A stretch of 22,886 nucleotides of DNA from an uncultured beta proteobacterium (GCA_903944555.1 CAJASG010000641.1:1-22886); one strand, 5' to 3'. Positions 7,142 to 18,873 are shown, counted from the stretch's first letter. The notes: generated from the sequence alone by a model not told the origin. Program-made: numbers and translations.

Positions 7142-10100
7142 GTGCGCCTCAATTCGATCAAGTTATCCGGGTTTAAATCCTTTGCCGAGCCCACCAACTT
7201 CCTGTTGCCGGGGCAGTTAATTGGTGTGGTTGGGCCCAATGGTTGTGGTAAATCCAACATCATGGACGCCGTGCGGTGGGTGCTGGGCGAGAGCCGCGCA
7301 AGCGAATTGCGCGGCGAATCGATGCAGGATGTTATTTTTAACGGAACCACTACCCGCAAACCAGCCAGCCGCTCCAGTGTTGAACTCGTATTTGACAATT
7401 CGGATCACCGCGCCGGTGGCCAGTGGGGCCAGTTTGGCGAAATTGCGGTTAAACGGGTACTGACCCGTGACGGCACCTCCAGCTACTTTCTGAATAACCA
7501 GCCGGTGCGACGGCGCGACGTGCAAGACGTTTTTTTAGGCACTGGGCTGGGCCCGCGCGCCTACGCCATCATTGGTCAAGGCACCATCAGCCGCATCATC
7601 GAGTCGAAGCCCGAAGAGTTGCGCCTGTTTCTGGAAGAGGCCGCCGGTGTCTCCAAGTACAAAGAGCGTCGTCGTGAGACTGAAAACCGCCTGAGCGACA
7701 CCCGTGAAAATTTGACACGGGTCGACGACATCCTTCGCGAACTGAATGCCAACCTCGAAAAGCTGGAAAAGCAGGCTGAGGTCGCCAAAAAGTACAACGC
7801 GCTGCAAGCCGATGTCACCTTGAAGCAGCACCAGCAGTGGTTTTTGAAGCGTGCCGAGGCCATGGGCGACCAGTCCCGGGTAAAGGCCGATGCACAAGGC
7901 GCCGTCAATGCACTGGAGAGTCGAATGGCCGATCTGCGCAGCATTGAAGCGGATTTGGAAACAGTGCGCCAAGCCCACTATGCAGCAGGCGACCAAGTCA
8001 ATCAAGCGCAGGGCCTGCTGTACGAGGCCAGTACCGACGTCGGCCGCCTGGAAGCCGAAATCCGCTTCGTGGTGGAAGGGCGTCAGCGCGTTGAACAGCG
8101 TTTAGTGACTCTAAAAGAACAAATCGGCCAATGGGCCACTCGCAAGGACGATGCCTTAACCGAGATCGAACGCTTGGCCGAACTGGCCATGCTGGGGGAC
8201 GAGCAAACCGAACTGCTGGCTGCCCAAGTCGAAGAGCAAGCCCAGCAACTACCCGATCTGGAAGACGCATTGAGCCGTGCGCAGAACGCCGCCAACGATC
8301 AGCGTGGCAGCGTGATGCAGGTGCAGCAACAGATCCAGGTGCTGGCCGCAGACCAGCGCAGTATTGAGGAACAGGCGCGACAGTTGAATACCCGGCGTGA
8401 GCGTTTGGGGACGGACCGCAATGCATTGACTGCACCAGATGAGACCCGCCTGCACAGCCTTCAGCAACAATTGGAAGAGTCGCAGGAAGCCACCCAAATT
8501 GCCGAAGCCCGCTTGCACGAGTTGCAGGATGCAGTTCCCTTGCTGGACGAGGCGCGGCGTACCCAGCAACAGGCCGTGAACACCGAGTCTTCGCGTCAGG
8601 CCGAGTTGTCGGCGCGCATGGAGGCGCTCAAGGCGCTGCAAGACAAAGTCAAAACCGACGGCAAGTTACAGCCTTGGCTGGCCAAGCACGGGTTGGATGG
8701 ATTGCAAGGGCTTTGGAGCCGCATCCACATTGAGCAAGGTTGGGAAAATGCGCTGGAAGGCGCCTTGCGTGAGCGCCTGGGCGCGTTGGAAGTGTCAAGG
8801 CTGGAGATGGTGCGTGGCTTTGCCAGCGACGCACCACCGGCCAAGCTGGCGTTTTTCAGCCCGCCCTTGGCCTCGGTGCCTGAGCGTGCTGCCACCTTGC
8901 CCCGCCTGTCCGACCTGCTGCGCATCAACGACGCGGGCCAAAAGGCGGTACTGACAGATTGGTTGCAAGGCTGTTACACCGCGGCCAGCTTTGAAGACGC
9001 GCTGGCCCAGCGCGACAAGCTGCAAAGCGGCGAAAGCATTTATGTGAAGTCGGGCCATGTGGTCACCGCCTTCAGCGCCAGCTTTTATGCGCAGGACTCA
9101 GAGCAGGCAGGCCTGTTGGCGCGTGCCCAGGAAATTGAAAATCTGGAAAAGCAGTTGCGGGCGCAAGTGCTGATTGCGGACGAAACCCGTACCGCTCTGG
9201 TGCGTTCGGAAGCCGCGTATGCGGAAAGCGCGCAGCGGCTGGTGATGGTGCGCCGCGAGGCCGCGGAGGCGCAAACCCGCAGTCATGGGCTGCAGGTGGA
9301 AACCTTGCGTTTGTCGCAACTGGCCGAGCAAACCCGAGCCCGCAGCGCACAAATCGAATCGGATATGTCCGAGGTAGACGCTCAGTTGGATGACCTGCAG
9401 GAGCGCCGCGTCACCTGCGAAGCCCGCTTTGAAGAGCTTGACATGCAACTCGCCGACAGCCAGGAGCGCCACGCGCAACTGGACGAGCGGGTGATTGAAG
9501 GCCAGCGCACCCTGGCCCAGTGCCGTGAACAGCAGCGCAGTCTGGAGCGTCAGGCGCAAGAAGCCACGTTTGCCCAGCGCAGCCTGCAGGCGCGCAACGC
9601 CGAACTGGCACGCGCCATTGACACCGCCACGCAGCAAACCCAATCTATTCTTGGCGAAGAGCAGCGCGCCCAAGACGAGTTGACCCGTTTGACCGACGCC
9701 GCCGCGCAAGCCGGTCTGCAAAATGCACTGGCGCTCAAGCTGGAGCGCGAGCAAGCGCTGGGCGCTAAACGCAGCGAGTACGACGACCTCACCGCCAAGC
9801 TGCGCTCCAGTGACGAGCGACGCATGCAACTGGAACGCGAGCTCGACCCGCTACGCCAGCGCATCACCGAATTCCAGCTCAAGGAGCAGGCCGCACGCCT
9901 CGGGTTTGAGCAATATGAAGCGCAGTTGCTGGACGCCCAGGCCGATCTGGTGGCTATTGAGCAAAGCATCAAAGACGGCAATGTGCGCCTGTCTGGTATG
10001 CAAAGCGAGATTGACCGCATTCACCGCGACATTGCCGCTTTAGGCGCCGTCAACCTTGCCGCGCTGGACGAGCTGGACGCGGCGCGCGAGCGTAAGCAGT

Positions 10101-10657
10101 TCTTGGATGCGCAAAATATCGATTTGACCCAGGCCATGAACACGCTGGAAGACGCGATCCGCAAGATTGACGCCGAAACCCGTGAAATGCTGTCAGGCAC
10201 CTTCAACAAGGTCAACGAGCATTTTGGCAAGATGTTCCCCGAACTGTTTGGGGGCGGCAACGCCCGTCTGGTAATCACCGGGGACGAGATTTTGGACTCC
10301 GGTGTGCAGGTGATTGCGCAGCCCCCGGGGAAGAAGAATCAGACGATTCATTTGCTGTCGGGTGGCGAAAAAGCCCTGACCGCGATTGCGCTGGTGTTCG
10401 CGATTTTCCAGCTGAACCCGGCCCCTTTTTGTTTGTTGGACGAGGTGGATGCGCCACTGGATGATGCCAACACCGAGCGTTATGCCAAGCTGGTGTCCAG
10501 CATGAGCAAAGAAACGCAATTTTTATTTATCAGCCACAACAAAATCGCCATGGAAATGGCCGAGCAACTGATTGGTGTCACCATGCAGGAACAAGGCGTG
10601 TCGCGCATTGTGGCTGTGGACATGGAATCGGCTGTCAAACTGGCTGAATTGGTTTAA
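7142..10657 (+). CDS. smc: SMC, chromosome segregation ATPase
   Basis: This 1171-residue Structural Maintenance of Chromosomes protein is the core of the bacterial condensin that compacts and aligns chromosome arms. The N-terminal head has FKSF (11-14) and Walker A GPNGCGKS (31-38). Long Gln/Glu/Ala/Arg-rich coiled coils (about 170-505 and 655-1000) flank a hinge (about 510-650). The C-terminal head has the signature LSGGE (1072-1076) and Walker B LLDE (1098-1101), followed by the D-loop. The start is GTG at 7142, since the conserved MRLNSIKLSGFKS begins there; no strong Shine-Dalgarno sequence precedes it. scpA/scpB are not in the window. It is followed at 6 bp by zipA. The 138 bp before it hold no recognisable gene. 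Confidence 0.98.
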   Translation: MRLNSIKLSGFKSFAEPTNFLLPGQLIGVVGPNGCGKSNIMDAVRWVLGESRASELRGESMQDVIFNGTTTRKPASRSSVELVFDNSDHRAGGQWGQFGEIAVKRVLTRDGTSSYFLNNQPVRRRDVQDVFLGTGLGPRAYAIIGQGTISRIIESKPEELRLFLEEAAGVSKYKERRRETENRLSDTRENLTRVDDILRELNANLEKLEKQAEVAKKYNALQADVTLKQHQQWFLKRAEAMGDQSRVKADAQGAVNALESRMADLRSIEADLETVRQAHYAAGDQVNQAQGLLYEASTDVGRLEAEIRFVVEGRQRVEQRLVTLKEQIGQWATRKDDALTEIERLAELAMLGDEQTELLAAQVEEQAQQLPDLEDALSRAQNAANDQRGSVMQVQQQIQVLAADQRSIEEQARQLNTRRERLGTDRNALTAPDETRLHSLQQQLEESQEATQIAEARLHELQDAVPLLDEARRTQQQAVNTESSRQAELSARMEALKALQDKVKTDGKLQPWLAKHGLDGLQGLWSRIHIEQGWENALEGALRERLGALEVSRLEMVRGFASDAPPAKLAFFSPPLASVPERAATLPRLSDLLRINDAGQKAVLTDWLQGCYTAASFEDALAQRDKLQSGESIYVKSGHVVTAFSASFYAQDSEQAGLLARAQEIENLEKQLRAQVLIADETRTALVRSEAAYAESAQRLVMVRREAAEAQTRSHGLQVETLRLSQLAEQTRARSAQIESDMSEVDAQLDDLQERRVTCEARFEELDMQLADSQERHAQLDERVIEGQRTLAQCREQQRSLERQAQEATFAQRSLQARNAELARAIDTATQQTQSILGEEQRAQDELTRLTDAAAQAGLQNALALKLEREQALGAKRSEYDDLTAKLRSSDERRMQLERELDPLRQRITEFQLKEQAARLGFEQYEAQLLDAQADLVAIEQSIKDGNVRLSGMQSEIDRIHRDIAALGAVNLAALDELDAARERKQFLDAQNIDLTQAMNTLEDAIRKIDAETREMLSGTFNKVNEHFGKMFPELFGGGNARLVITGDEILDSGVQVIAQPPGKKNQTIHLLSGGEKALTAIALVFAIFQLNPAPFCLLDEVDAPLDDANTERYAKLVSSMSKETQFLFISHNKIAMEMAEQLIGVTMQEQGVSRIVAVDMESAVKLAELV

Positions 10658-10663
10658 TACATC

Positions 10664-14361
<3,698 letters not shown>

Positions 14362-14407
14362 AGCCGTACGCGGATGTCAATGATGGCGATGCCGGGTTCT
14401 GGTGGGC

Positions 14408-15787
14408 TTAACGGGGTACACCCAGTTTTTCGCGCCAACTTGGATACAGTTTGTCGGCGTCGCCCGGGAACGACTCAAATGCGCGGGCAAACTCCCGGTG
14501 CTCTTTTGCAAACTGAATGGGGTCCGCACCCGATTTCCAGCAGTCATACGACTGCCGTAATGAAATAGCACCCGCCGCTGGACTGTCCATGTGGCCATAG
14601 GCACCGCCGCCCGACGTGTTGACCACATTGCCATGGCCGAGGTTTTCAAAGAATCCCGGTAGACGCAATGCATTCATGCCGCCAGAAATGATAGGCGTCG
14701 TGGGCTTCATGCCATACCATTTCTGGAAGTAAATGGGGCCTTGGCATTCGTCGCGCTCAATCATGTAAGCAATGACCTTGTCAGCATTTTCTCCTTCCAT
14801 CTTGCCGTATCCCATGGTGCCAACGTGGATGCCGGATGCTCCCTGCAGGCGTGCCATCTTGGCCAATACAAACGCGGTGTAGCCGCGCTTGGCGGAGGGA
14901 GAAGTCACCATGCCATGCCCGGCCCGGTGGTAGTGCAAGTATTGGTTCGGGTACTGGCGGCGCGCGGTGGTGACCATGCCAGGACCACCCACAAAACCGT
15001 CCACCAAAAAGGCCACTTTGTCTGCATCGGGGCCAAAAGTCTCCAGGATGAAGTCCGCCCGGGCGCACATCTCAAAATGGTCGTCGGCAGTAATGTTGGC
15101 AGAAAACAGCTTGGCTTGTCCCGTTTCGTCTTGCGCCCGCTTCATCGCGTCAGCCACCAGAGGAATCACTTTCTTCAGCGGGCAGAAAACCTGGTTGCCC
15201 TGTGGCTCATCGTTCTTGATGAAGTCACCGCCCAACCAAAACTGGTATGCCGCTTGGGCAAATGGCTCGGGGCGCAAACCCAATTTGGGTTTGATGATGG
15301 TGCCAGAGATGTAGCCGCCGTCCTTAACCGGGCGACCCAAAATGCGCCACAAATCGCTGATGTCCTTGGACGGGCCGTCGAACAATTGAATGGCTCGCTC
15401 CGGCATGTAAAAGTCATGGATCTTGGCATGCTCGATATCACCCATACCCTGGTTGTTGCCAATGACCAAGGTCAGAAAGGACGCCATCATCATTCGACCA
15501 TCAGTCATATTGCGATCAAACAGATCCAGCGGGTAGGCGATTCGCATGTCCTCAGAGGCTTCATCGATGTAGTACACCAGAGCATCGACACCACGGGTGA
15601 AATCATCGGTGGTACTCACTTCCACGTTGGTTCCGGTTGAGGATTCGGCTGCAAAGTGGGCGGCAGCCTCCAAATACCGAAGACCGCCCTTAGGTTTCAT
15701 TTTGTACGCCACCAAAATGTGCTGACCGGACTTGATAAGCGCAGTCTCTGTGAGGCTCAGGTCGGCGTATCGGTTGGATTGGTCCAT
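14408..15787 (-). CDS. cbbM: Form II ribulose-1,5-bisphosphate carboxylase/oxygenase (RuBisCO), CbbM
   Basis: This 459-residue protein is the large-subunit-only form II RuBisCO that fixes CO2 onto ribulose bisphosphate. Numbering matches the Rhodospirillum rubrum enzyme: catalytic K166 (IIKPK), carbamylated K191 and metal ligands D193/E194 in [11 protein letters not shown]. The later GHGMVTSPS segment (carrying loop 6 neighbours) and [10 protein letters not shown] are also intact, so it should be active. It stands alone: no cbbQ, cbbO, prk, fba or cbbR is adjacent, unlike many cbb operons. A GGA near the ATG may serve as ribosome site. Upstream lie a possible -10 and a LysR-type palindrome. 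It suggests capacity for autotrophic or redox-balancing CO2 fixation. Confidence 0.97.
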   Translation of the reverse strand: MDQSNRYADLSLTETALIKSGQHILVAYKMKPKGGLRYLEAAAHFAAESSTGTNVEVSTTDDFTRGVDALVYYIDEASEDMRIAYPLDLFDRNMTDGRMMMASFLTLVIGNNQGMGDIEHAKIHDFYMPERAIQLFDGPSKDISDLWRILGRPVKDGGYISGTIIKPKLGLRPEPFAQAAYQFWLGGDFIKNDEPQGNQVFCPLKKVIPLVADAMKRAQDETGQAKLFSANITADDHFEMCARADFILETFGPDADKVAFLVDGFVGGPGMVTTARRQYPNQYLHYHRAGHGMVTSPSAKRGYTAFVLAKMARLQGASGIHVGTMGYGKMEGENADKVIAYMIERDECQGPIYFQKWYGMKPTTPIISGGMNALRLPGFFENLGHGNVVNTSGGGAYGHMDSPAAGAISLRQSYDCWKSGADPIQFAKEHREFARAFESFPGDADKLYPSWREKLGVPR

Positions 15788-15840
15788 GGGTATATCCGTT
15801 GGTTCGTTGTAATGTGGGTCTGTCGGGCTTGCTGTGTTGC

Positions 15841-15846
15841 ACTATA
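15841..15846 (-). promoter_or_regulatory. Possible -10 element of cbbM
   Basis: TATAGT on the minus strand lies 54 bp before the cbbM start. No good -35 stands at the usual distance, as expected for a promoter that needs an activator. With transcription starting near 15834, the palindrome at 15878-15911 would be centred around -60, the usual position for a LysR-type activator. Confidence 0.4.
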
Positions 15847-15877
15847 GGCAGCCATATTCATAAAGAAAATTCAAATA

Positions 15878-15911
15878 AAATCATCAATACATCAGATTAG
15901 TTTGATGATTT
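15878..15911. promoter_or_regulatory. LysR-type (candidate CbbR) operator between cbbM and parA
   Basis: The perfect 9-bp inverted repeat AAATCATCA / TGATGATTT flanks a 16-bp centre. Read on the minus strand it holds TCA-N8-TGA-N8-TGA, which fits the TNA-N7/8-TNA pattern described for CbbR sites. It is centred about 60 bp upstream of the proposed cbbM start of transcription and also about 80 bp upstream of the parA ATG, so it could act on both divergent genes. No cbbR gene is in the window, so the protein that binds here is unknown. Confidence 0.55.
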
Positions 15912-15975
15912 AATGCCGGGCACAATTGGGGGTCCGCAATTTCGTCTTTTCACCATCCGCACAAGGAACCGTGTC

Positions 15976-16743
15976 ATGCCACTCGTCGTATTCAACCAAA
16001 AAGGCGGGGTGGGCAAGTCCACCATTACCTGTAATTTGGCCGCTATCAGTGCCAGTCAGGGCCTGCGCACGTTGGTGATTGACTTGGACCCGCAAGGCAA
16101 CTCCAGCAGCTACTTGATGGGTGACACCGCAACCGAAGACCAACCCAACGTGGCCGGTTTTTTTGAAAACTCCCTGAGCTATAGCTTTCGTAGCAGCAAG
16201 CCTTCCGAGTTCATCGTAGCCACGCCACATGAAGGGTTGGACCTGATGCCGTCCAGCCCCAATTTGAATGAACTTCAGACCAAGTTGGAGTCGCGTCAAA
16301 AGATTTACAAACTGCGTGAAGCCTTGGAGCAGTTGGCTGAAACCTATGACCGGATTTACATTGATACTCCGCCAGCACTGAATTTTTATACCCGCTCAGC
16401 GTTGATTGGTGCCAGTGGCTGCCTGATCCCGTTTGATTGCGATGAGTTTTCCCGCAAGGCGCTCTACACCCTGATGGACAACGTACAGGAAATTCGTGCC
16501 GATCACAACCCGGACTTGGTAGTGAAGGGCATCGTGGTCAATCAGTTCCAACCCCGGGCCAATTTGCCCCAACGCATGGTCAATGAGTTGATCGAGGAAG
16601 GGCTTCCTGTTTTGCAGCCCTATCTGCCATCGTCGGTGCGCATACGAGAATCCCATGAGCTCTCACTGCCCATGGTCTATCTGGACCCCAACCATAAGTT
16701 GACATTGGCCTTGGTGGAGTTGCATGATGGGCTGCAGCGCTGA
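15976..16743 (+). CDS. ParA-family ATPase (orphan, no ParB)
   Basis: This 255-residue protein is a deviant-Walker ATPase of the ParA/MinD group. It has KGGVGKST (9-16) with the signature lysine K9, the A' box DLDPQGN (36-42) and Walker B IYIDTPPA. Such proteins form dynamic gradients on the nucleoid or membrane that position plasmids, chromosomes, carboxysomes, chemosensory clusters or storage granules. ATG 15976 is preceded by AAGGA at 15963-15967; the frame is open upstream to 15913 but that stretch overlaps the operator. There is no parB or parS nearby. Two small uncharacterised genes follow on the same strand, and RuBisCO and phasin genes flank the module. Its cargo is unknown. Confidence 0.9.
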   Translation: MPLVVFNQKGGVGKSTITCNLAAISASQGLRTLVIDLDPQGNSSSYLMGDTATEDQPNVAGFFENSLSYSFRSSKPSEFIVATPHEGLDLMPSSPNLNELQTKLESRQKIYKLREALEQLAETYDRIYIDTPPALNFYTRSALIGASGCLIPFDCDEFSRKALYTLMDNVQEIRADHNPDLVVKGIVVNQFQPRANLPQRMVNELIEEGLPVLQPYLPSSVRIRESHELSLPMVYLDPNHKLTLALVELHDGLQR

Positions 16744-16778
16744 GTCAAATAGCGATAGATCACACGAGACCATGCTTT

Positions 16779-17030
16779 ATGGATACCAAACCAAAACGCG
16801 AAAACTACCGATCTGATGATGCCTTCGGTGAGGCCTATGGCCACTGGATGGGCCGCCAAATGGGGAAACCAGCCGCACCATCTGCACCAGCACCGGTCAC
16901 CCCAAAACCTTTGTTAACCAACACGCCTGCCCGAGCAGAAGCGGAGCGTGATACCTGGAACCTCAATACCAAAGCGAGGTTTCTAAGGGCCAAAGCGAAT
17001 GAAGCGGCCGCCAAGAACAAGGGTGAATAG
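16779..17030 (+). CDS. Small charged protein of unknown function downstream of ParA
   Basis: I do not recognise this 83-residue protein. It has a polar, mixed-charge N-terminus, a short motif DDAFGEAYGHWMGRQMG (about 13-29) that may be a conserved helix, a Pro/Ala/Thr linker (about 31-50), and a Lys/Ala/Glu-rich helical C-terminus. It is probably partly disordered, with no membrane segment or signal peptide. It starts 35 bp after the parA stop and precedes the 176-residue gene by 38 bp, suggesting one transcription unit. Small, disordered, charged partners are typical of ParA-type positioning systems (for example McdB), so a partner role is a reasonable guess but unproven. No strong ribosome site is visible. 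Confidence 0.65.
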   Translation: MDTKPKRENYRSDDAFGEAYGHWMGRQMGKPAAPSAPAPVTPKPLLTNTPARAEAERDTWNLNTKARFLRAKANEAAAKNKGE

Positions 17031-17068
17031 CGCTATCCACCGTTGGCCACACTAGAAACACAAAAACT

Positions 17069-17599
17069 ATGCAAACATTATTTGAAGCCGCAAACCAGAT
17101 ATCCCAGGAAATTGAGCGTACCCGTGCACATTTAGCCAATCTTGAGAATGCTCTCGCTGCACTGAAACCTCTGATGGGCATCGATTTGGCGTCGCCAGCT
17201 CTAGGATATGCCGTTGCGCAACCGGTGCAAGATGTCTCGTTTGTGCATGCCAGAGTGATCAACGCTGAAACCGTTAATCCCAAAAGAGCTGAAAAACCGG
17301 ACAAGGTAAAGGTAAAGGCCAAGGCAAGCGAAAATTTGCCAAGAGCCTCCAAAATCGCGAATCCAAAGAGACTTCCCGCGACCGACACGGCATTTTGGCT
17401 AGCTTGTTTTGGCCGTAAAAACCTGGGGCTTGTGGATTTGGTGGATACCGCACTGAACAAGCTGGAGTTGGATGCGTCCGCACGCGAAGTCATCAAAACC
17501 CGCGCCAGTGCATGGCTCTATGGTGCAATTCGCAAAGGCGGGATCAAAGCGGTTGCGACACGGGACGGTAAAAAACTGTACCAACGCGTGCGCGGTTAA
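17069..17599 (+). CDS. Coiled-coil protein with probable DNA-binding C-terminus, unknown function
   Basis: I do not recognise this 176-residue protein as a named family. Residues 1-35 form a heptad-like amphipathic helix (ISQEIERTRAHLANLENALAAL), suited to dimerisation. The middle (about 70-110) is Lys/Pro/Ala-rich and probably flexible and basic. The C-terminal part (about 112-176) is folded and helical, ending in a strand-rich segment GGIKAVATRDGKKLYQRV, which resembles a winged-helix wing. Coiled coil, basic linker and possible wHTH would fit a ParB-like adaptor or a nucleoid-associated regulator serving the upstream ParA. It is convergent with the phasin gene, with a terminator between them. 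Confidence 0.7.
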   Translation: MQTLFEAANQISQEIERTRAHLANLENALAALKPLMGIDLASPALGYAVAQPVQDVSFVHARVINAETVNPKRAEKPDKVKVKAKASENLPRASKIANPKRLPATDTAFWLACFGRKNLGLVDLVDTALNKLELDASAREVIKTRASAWLYGAIRKGGIKAVATRDGKKLYQRVRG

Positions 17600-17611
17600 G
17601 AGATGGACGTG

Positions 17612-17634
17612 AAAACGGCACCCGAGGGTGCCGT
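17612..17634 (-). terminator. Rho-independent terminator of the phasin gene
   Basis: An 8-bp stem, ACGGCACC/GGTGCCGT with loop CGAG (17615-17634), is followed on the minus strand by a T-run (AAAA on plus, 17612-17615). It lies 38 bp beyond the phasin stop. No T-run follows on the plus strand, so it should act mainly on the minus-strand transcript. Confidence 0.75.
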
Positions 17635-17643
17635 GGCTTGCGG

Positions 17644-17659
17644 ACTGCCCTAAGGCAGT
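17644..17659. terminator. Second small hairpin after the phasin gene
   Basis: ACTGCC-CTAA-GGCAGT forms a 6-bp stem with a 4-base loop between the phasin stop and the main terminator. It lacks a T-tract. It may stabilise the 3' end of the phasin mRNA or assist termination. Confidence 0.3.
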
Positions 17660-17671
17660 AGGCCTAGGCAA

Positions 17672-18217
17672 TTACGCTACGTTGGTAGCTTTCTTGACAG
17701 CGTCAACCGCTTGGGTCGCAGCGGTGTTGAAGTTGGTTTGAGCAACTTCCATGGCTTTCTTGGCCGAAGTCTGAGCGGTCTCAACCGCATTTTGACCGGC
17801 GCTCAATGCGCTCTTGAAGGCTGCAACAGCGGACTCAGTCCCTGCAGGTGCGCTTTTTGCCAATTTATCAACTGCCCCACCAAATGCCTTTTGCGCTTCG
17901 GCTGTCTTGGCTTCAACGGTTTTGGTGAAGTCAGCACCGGCGCTAGCAGCAATGGTTTGAACATGCTGGAAATAGGCTGCAGACTTTTCAGCCAATGGCT
18001 TCAACATTCCAGTTTGCAGGGCGATCAGTTCTTTTGCATCTTTCACGGCCATAACGGATTGGGCGTGGTTAAAAGACTCACCCAGAATGGCTTTGGAAGA
18101 AGCCATGTTCAATTCAACCAATTTTTCAACGCCCGAAAATGCCTTGGTAGACAGGCCTTGCAGCGCTTGCAGGTTGGCTTGGTTGGTCGCAGCGAATTGT
18201 TCGAAGATCGTGTTCAT
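17672..18217 (-). CDS. phaP: Phasin (PhaP-type polyhydroxyalkanoate granule protein)
   Basis: This 181-residue amphipathic, Ala/Lys-rich all-helical protein starts MNTIFEQFAATNQANLQAL and continues with AFSGVEKLVELN and ESFNHAQSVMAVKDAKELIALQ, the hallmarks of the betaproteobacterial phasin family. Phasins coat polyhydroxybutyrate granules and control their number and size. It has no signal peptide or membrane helix. I chose ATG 18217, with AGGAAAC just before it; the frame continues upstream to 18262 without family similarity. Two 17-bp palindromes lie 64-138 bp upstream and a terminator lies downstream, so it is a single-gene unit, probably repressed by PhaR until granules form. Confidence 0.92.
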   Translation of the reverse strand: MNTIFEQFAATNQANLQALQGLSTKAFSGVEKLVELNMASSKAILGESFNHAQSVMAVKDAKELIALQTGMLKPLAEKSAAYFQHVQTIAASAGADFTKTVEAKTAEAQKAFGGAVDKLAKSAPAGTESAVAAFKSALSAGQNAVETAQTSAKKAMEVAQTNFNTAATQAVDAVKKATNVA

Positions 18218-18280
18218 TTTGTTTCCTTGGGTTACGTGGGTAAAGCATTGTTCCGCTAGCAAATGACCCGAAGGTCAGAT

Positions 18281-18297
18281 ATGTTGCAGTGCAGCAT
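18281..18297. promoter_or_regulatory. Promoter-proximal PhaR-like operator of phaP
   Basis: ATGTTGCA-G-TGCAGCAT is a 17-bp palindrome with 8-bp arms and one mismatched pair, centred 72 bp upstream of the phasin ATG. It shares TGCA-N-TGCAGCA with the distal site at 18339-18355. The TGC-rich design agrees with the CTGC-N3/4-GCAG pattern described for the PHB-responsive repressor PhaR of Paracoccus denitrificans. Confidence 0.6.
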
Positions 18298-18338
18298 GGA
18301 TGAATTGTAGCGGGGGATTTGTGTGGGTGGTTGATTTT

Positions 18339-18355
18339 TTGCTGCATTGCAGCAA
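18339..18355. promoter_or_regulatory. Distal PhaR-like operator of phaP
   Basis: TTGCTGCA-T-TGCAGCAA is a perfect 17-bp palindrome (8+1+8) and contains CTGC-N3-GCAG exactly. Its centre lies 58 bp from that of the proximal copy. Flanking T and A runs (TTTTT at 18356-18360) also make it look like a terminator, but no plus-strand gene ends just before it; the matching second copy favours an operator. Confidence 0.6.
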
Positions 18356-18375
18356 TTTTTAGGCTTAAACACCTA

Positions 18376-18393
18376 GAAGACCAGCGGGTCTTC
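18376..18393. other. Hairpin upstream of the glutaredoxin-like gene
   Basis: GAAGACC-AGCG-GGTCTTC forms a 7-bp stem with a 4-base loop, about 88 bp before the start of the next plus-strand gene. It has no T-tract. It may be part of that gene's 5' leader or a remnant terminator; nothing decides. Confidence 0.3.
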
Positions 18394-18480
18394 AACGCAG
18401 GCAGCGAAAAGGAACTTACCATCGGGAGTTGAGCTCGCTAGCTCTTCTAATTCTTCTAATTAACGCTCCCAATACTCCGC

Positions 18481-18873
18481 ATGAAAACACTGGTCAGATT
18501 CTTCTTTAAAACTTTGAGGCTAGTACTCGGCCCCATCATGCTTCTGTGGGAAGTCGCCAGTCGGCCGACTGGTGTCGTTCGTGCACCTGCGTTACAGGCC
18601 GAGGTCGATCAGCAGTGCCGCAATCTCGTGTTGTACCAATTCAGCACCTGTCCTTTTTGCATCAAAGTCAGAAAAGAGATGCACCACCTGTCACTGAATA
18701 TTGAACGCAGGGACGCACAGAAAAACGCGATAAATCGTGCGGAATTAGTTCAAGGTTACGGACAACCCAAAGTACCGTGCCTAAAAATAACGGACCAAGC
18801 AGGCAACAGCCAGTGGTTAGCTGAGTCTGACGCAATCATTGATTACCTGATGGTACGCTTCGCACAAGCATGA
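18481..18873 (+). CDS. Membrane-anchored glutaredoxin-like thiol protein
   Basis: This 130-residue protein combines an N-terminal hydrophobic segment with positive charges (about residues 1-24, RFFFKTLRLVLGPIMLLW) and a thioredoxin-fold glutaredoxin domain (about 46-130). The redox site is CPFC (C57, C60) followed by IKVRKEM; a later VPCL supplies the cis-proline (KVPCLKI) and ESDAIIDYL is the usual GST-N/Grx C-terminal helix. It probably reduces disulfides or glutathione mixed disulfides and is held at the inner membrane, most likely facing the cytoplasm by the positive-inside rule. No partner gene is adjacent. The annotation as a glutathione S-transferase N-terminal domain protein would be equivalent. 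Confidence 0.85.
   Translation: MKTLVRFFFKTLRLVLGPIMLLWEVASRPTGVVRAPALQAEVDQQCRNLVLYQFSTCPFCIKVRKEMHHLSLNIERRDAQKNAINRAELVQGYGQPKVPCLKITDQAGNSQWLAESDAIIDYLMVRFAQA

Noticed and set aside
9098..9829. 243-codon minus-strand frame
   Set aside because: It is antisense to the coiled-coil part of smc and arises from its repetitive Gln/Glu/Arg codons.
14741..15640. 299-codon plus-strand frame
   Set aside because: It is antisense to cbbM, a fully conserved RuBisCO; shadow frame.
15913..15975. Upstream extension of the ParA protein
   Set aside because: It would overlap the operator palindrome; the family start MPLVVFNQKGG and a good ribosome site (15963-15967) favour 15976.
16779..17030. Calling the 83-aa protein McdB
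   Set aside because: There is no carboxysome locus and no specific McdB signature that I can confirm; only general similarity in size and charge.
18339..18360. Hairpin with T-run read as a plus-strand terminator
   Set aside because: No plus-strand gene ends just before it, and a second copy of the same 17-bp palindrome nearby argues for an operator of the phasin gene.
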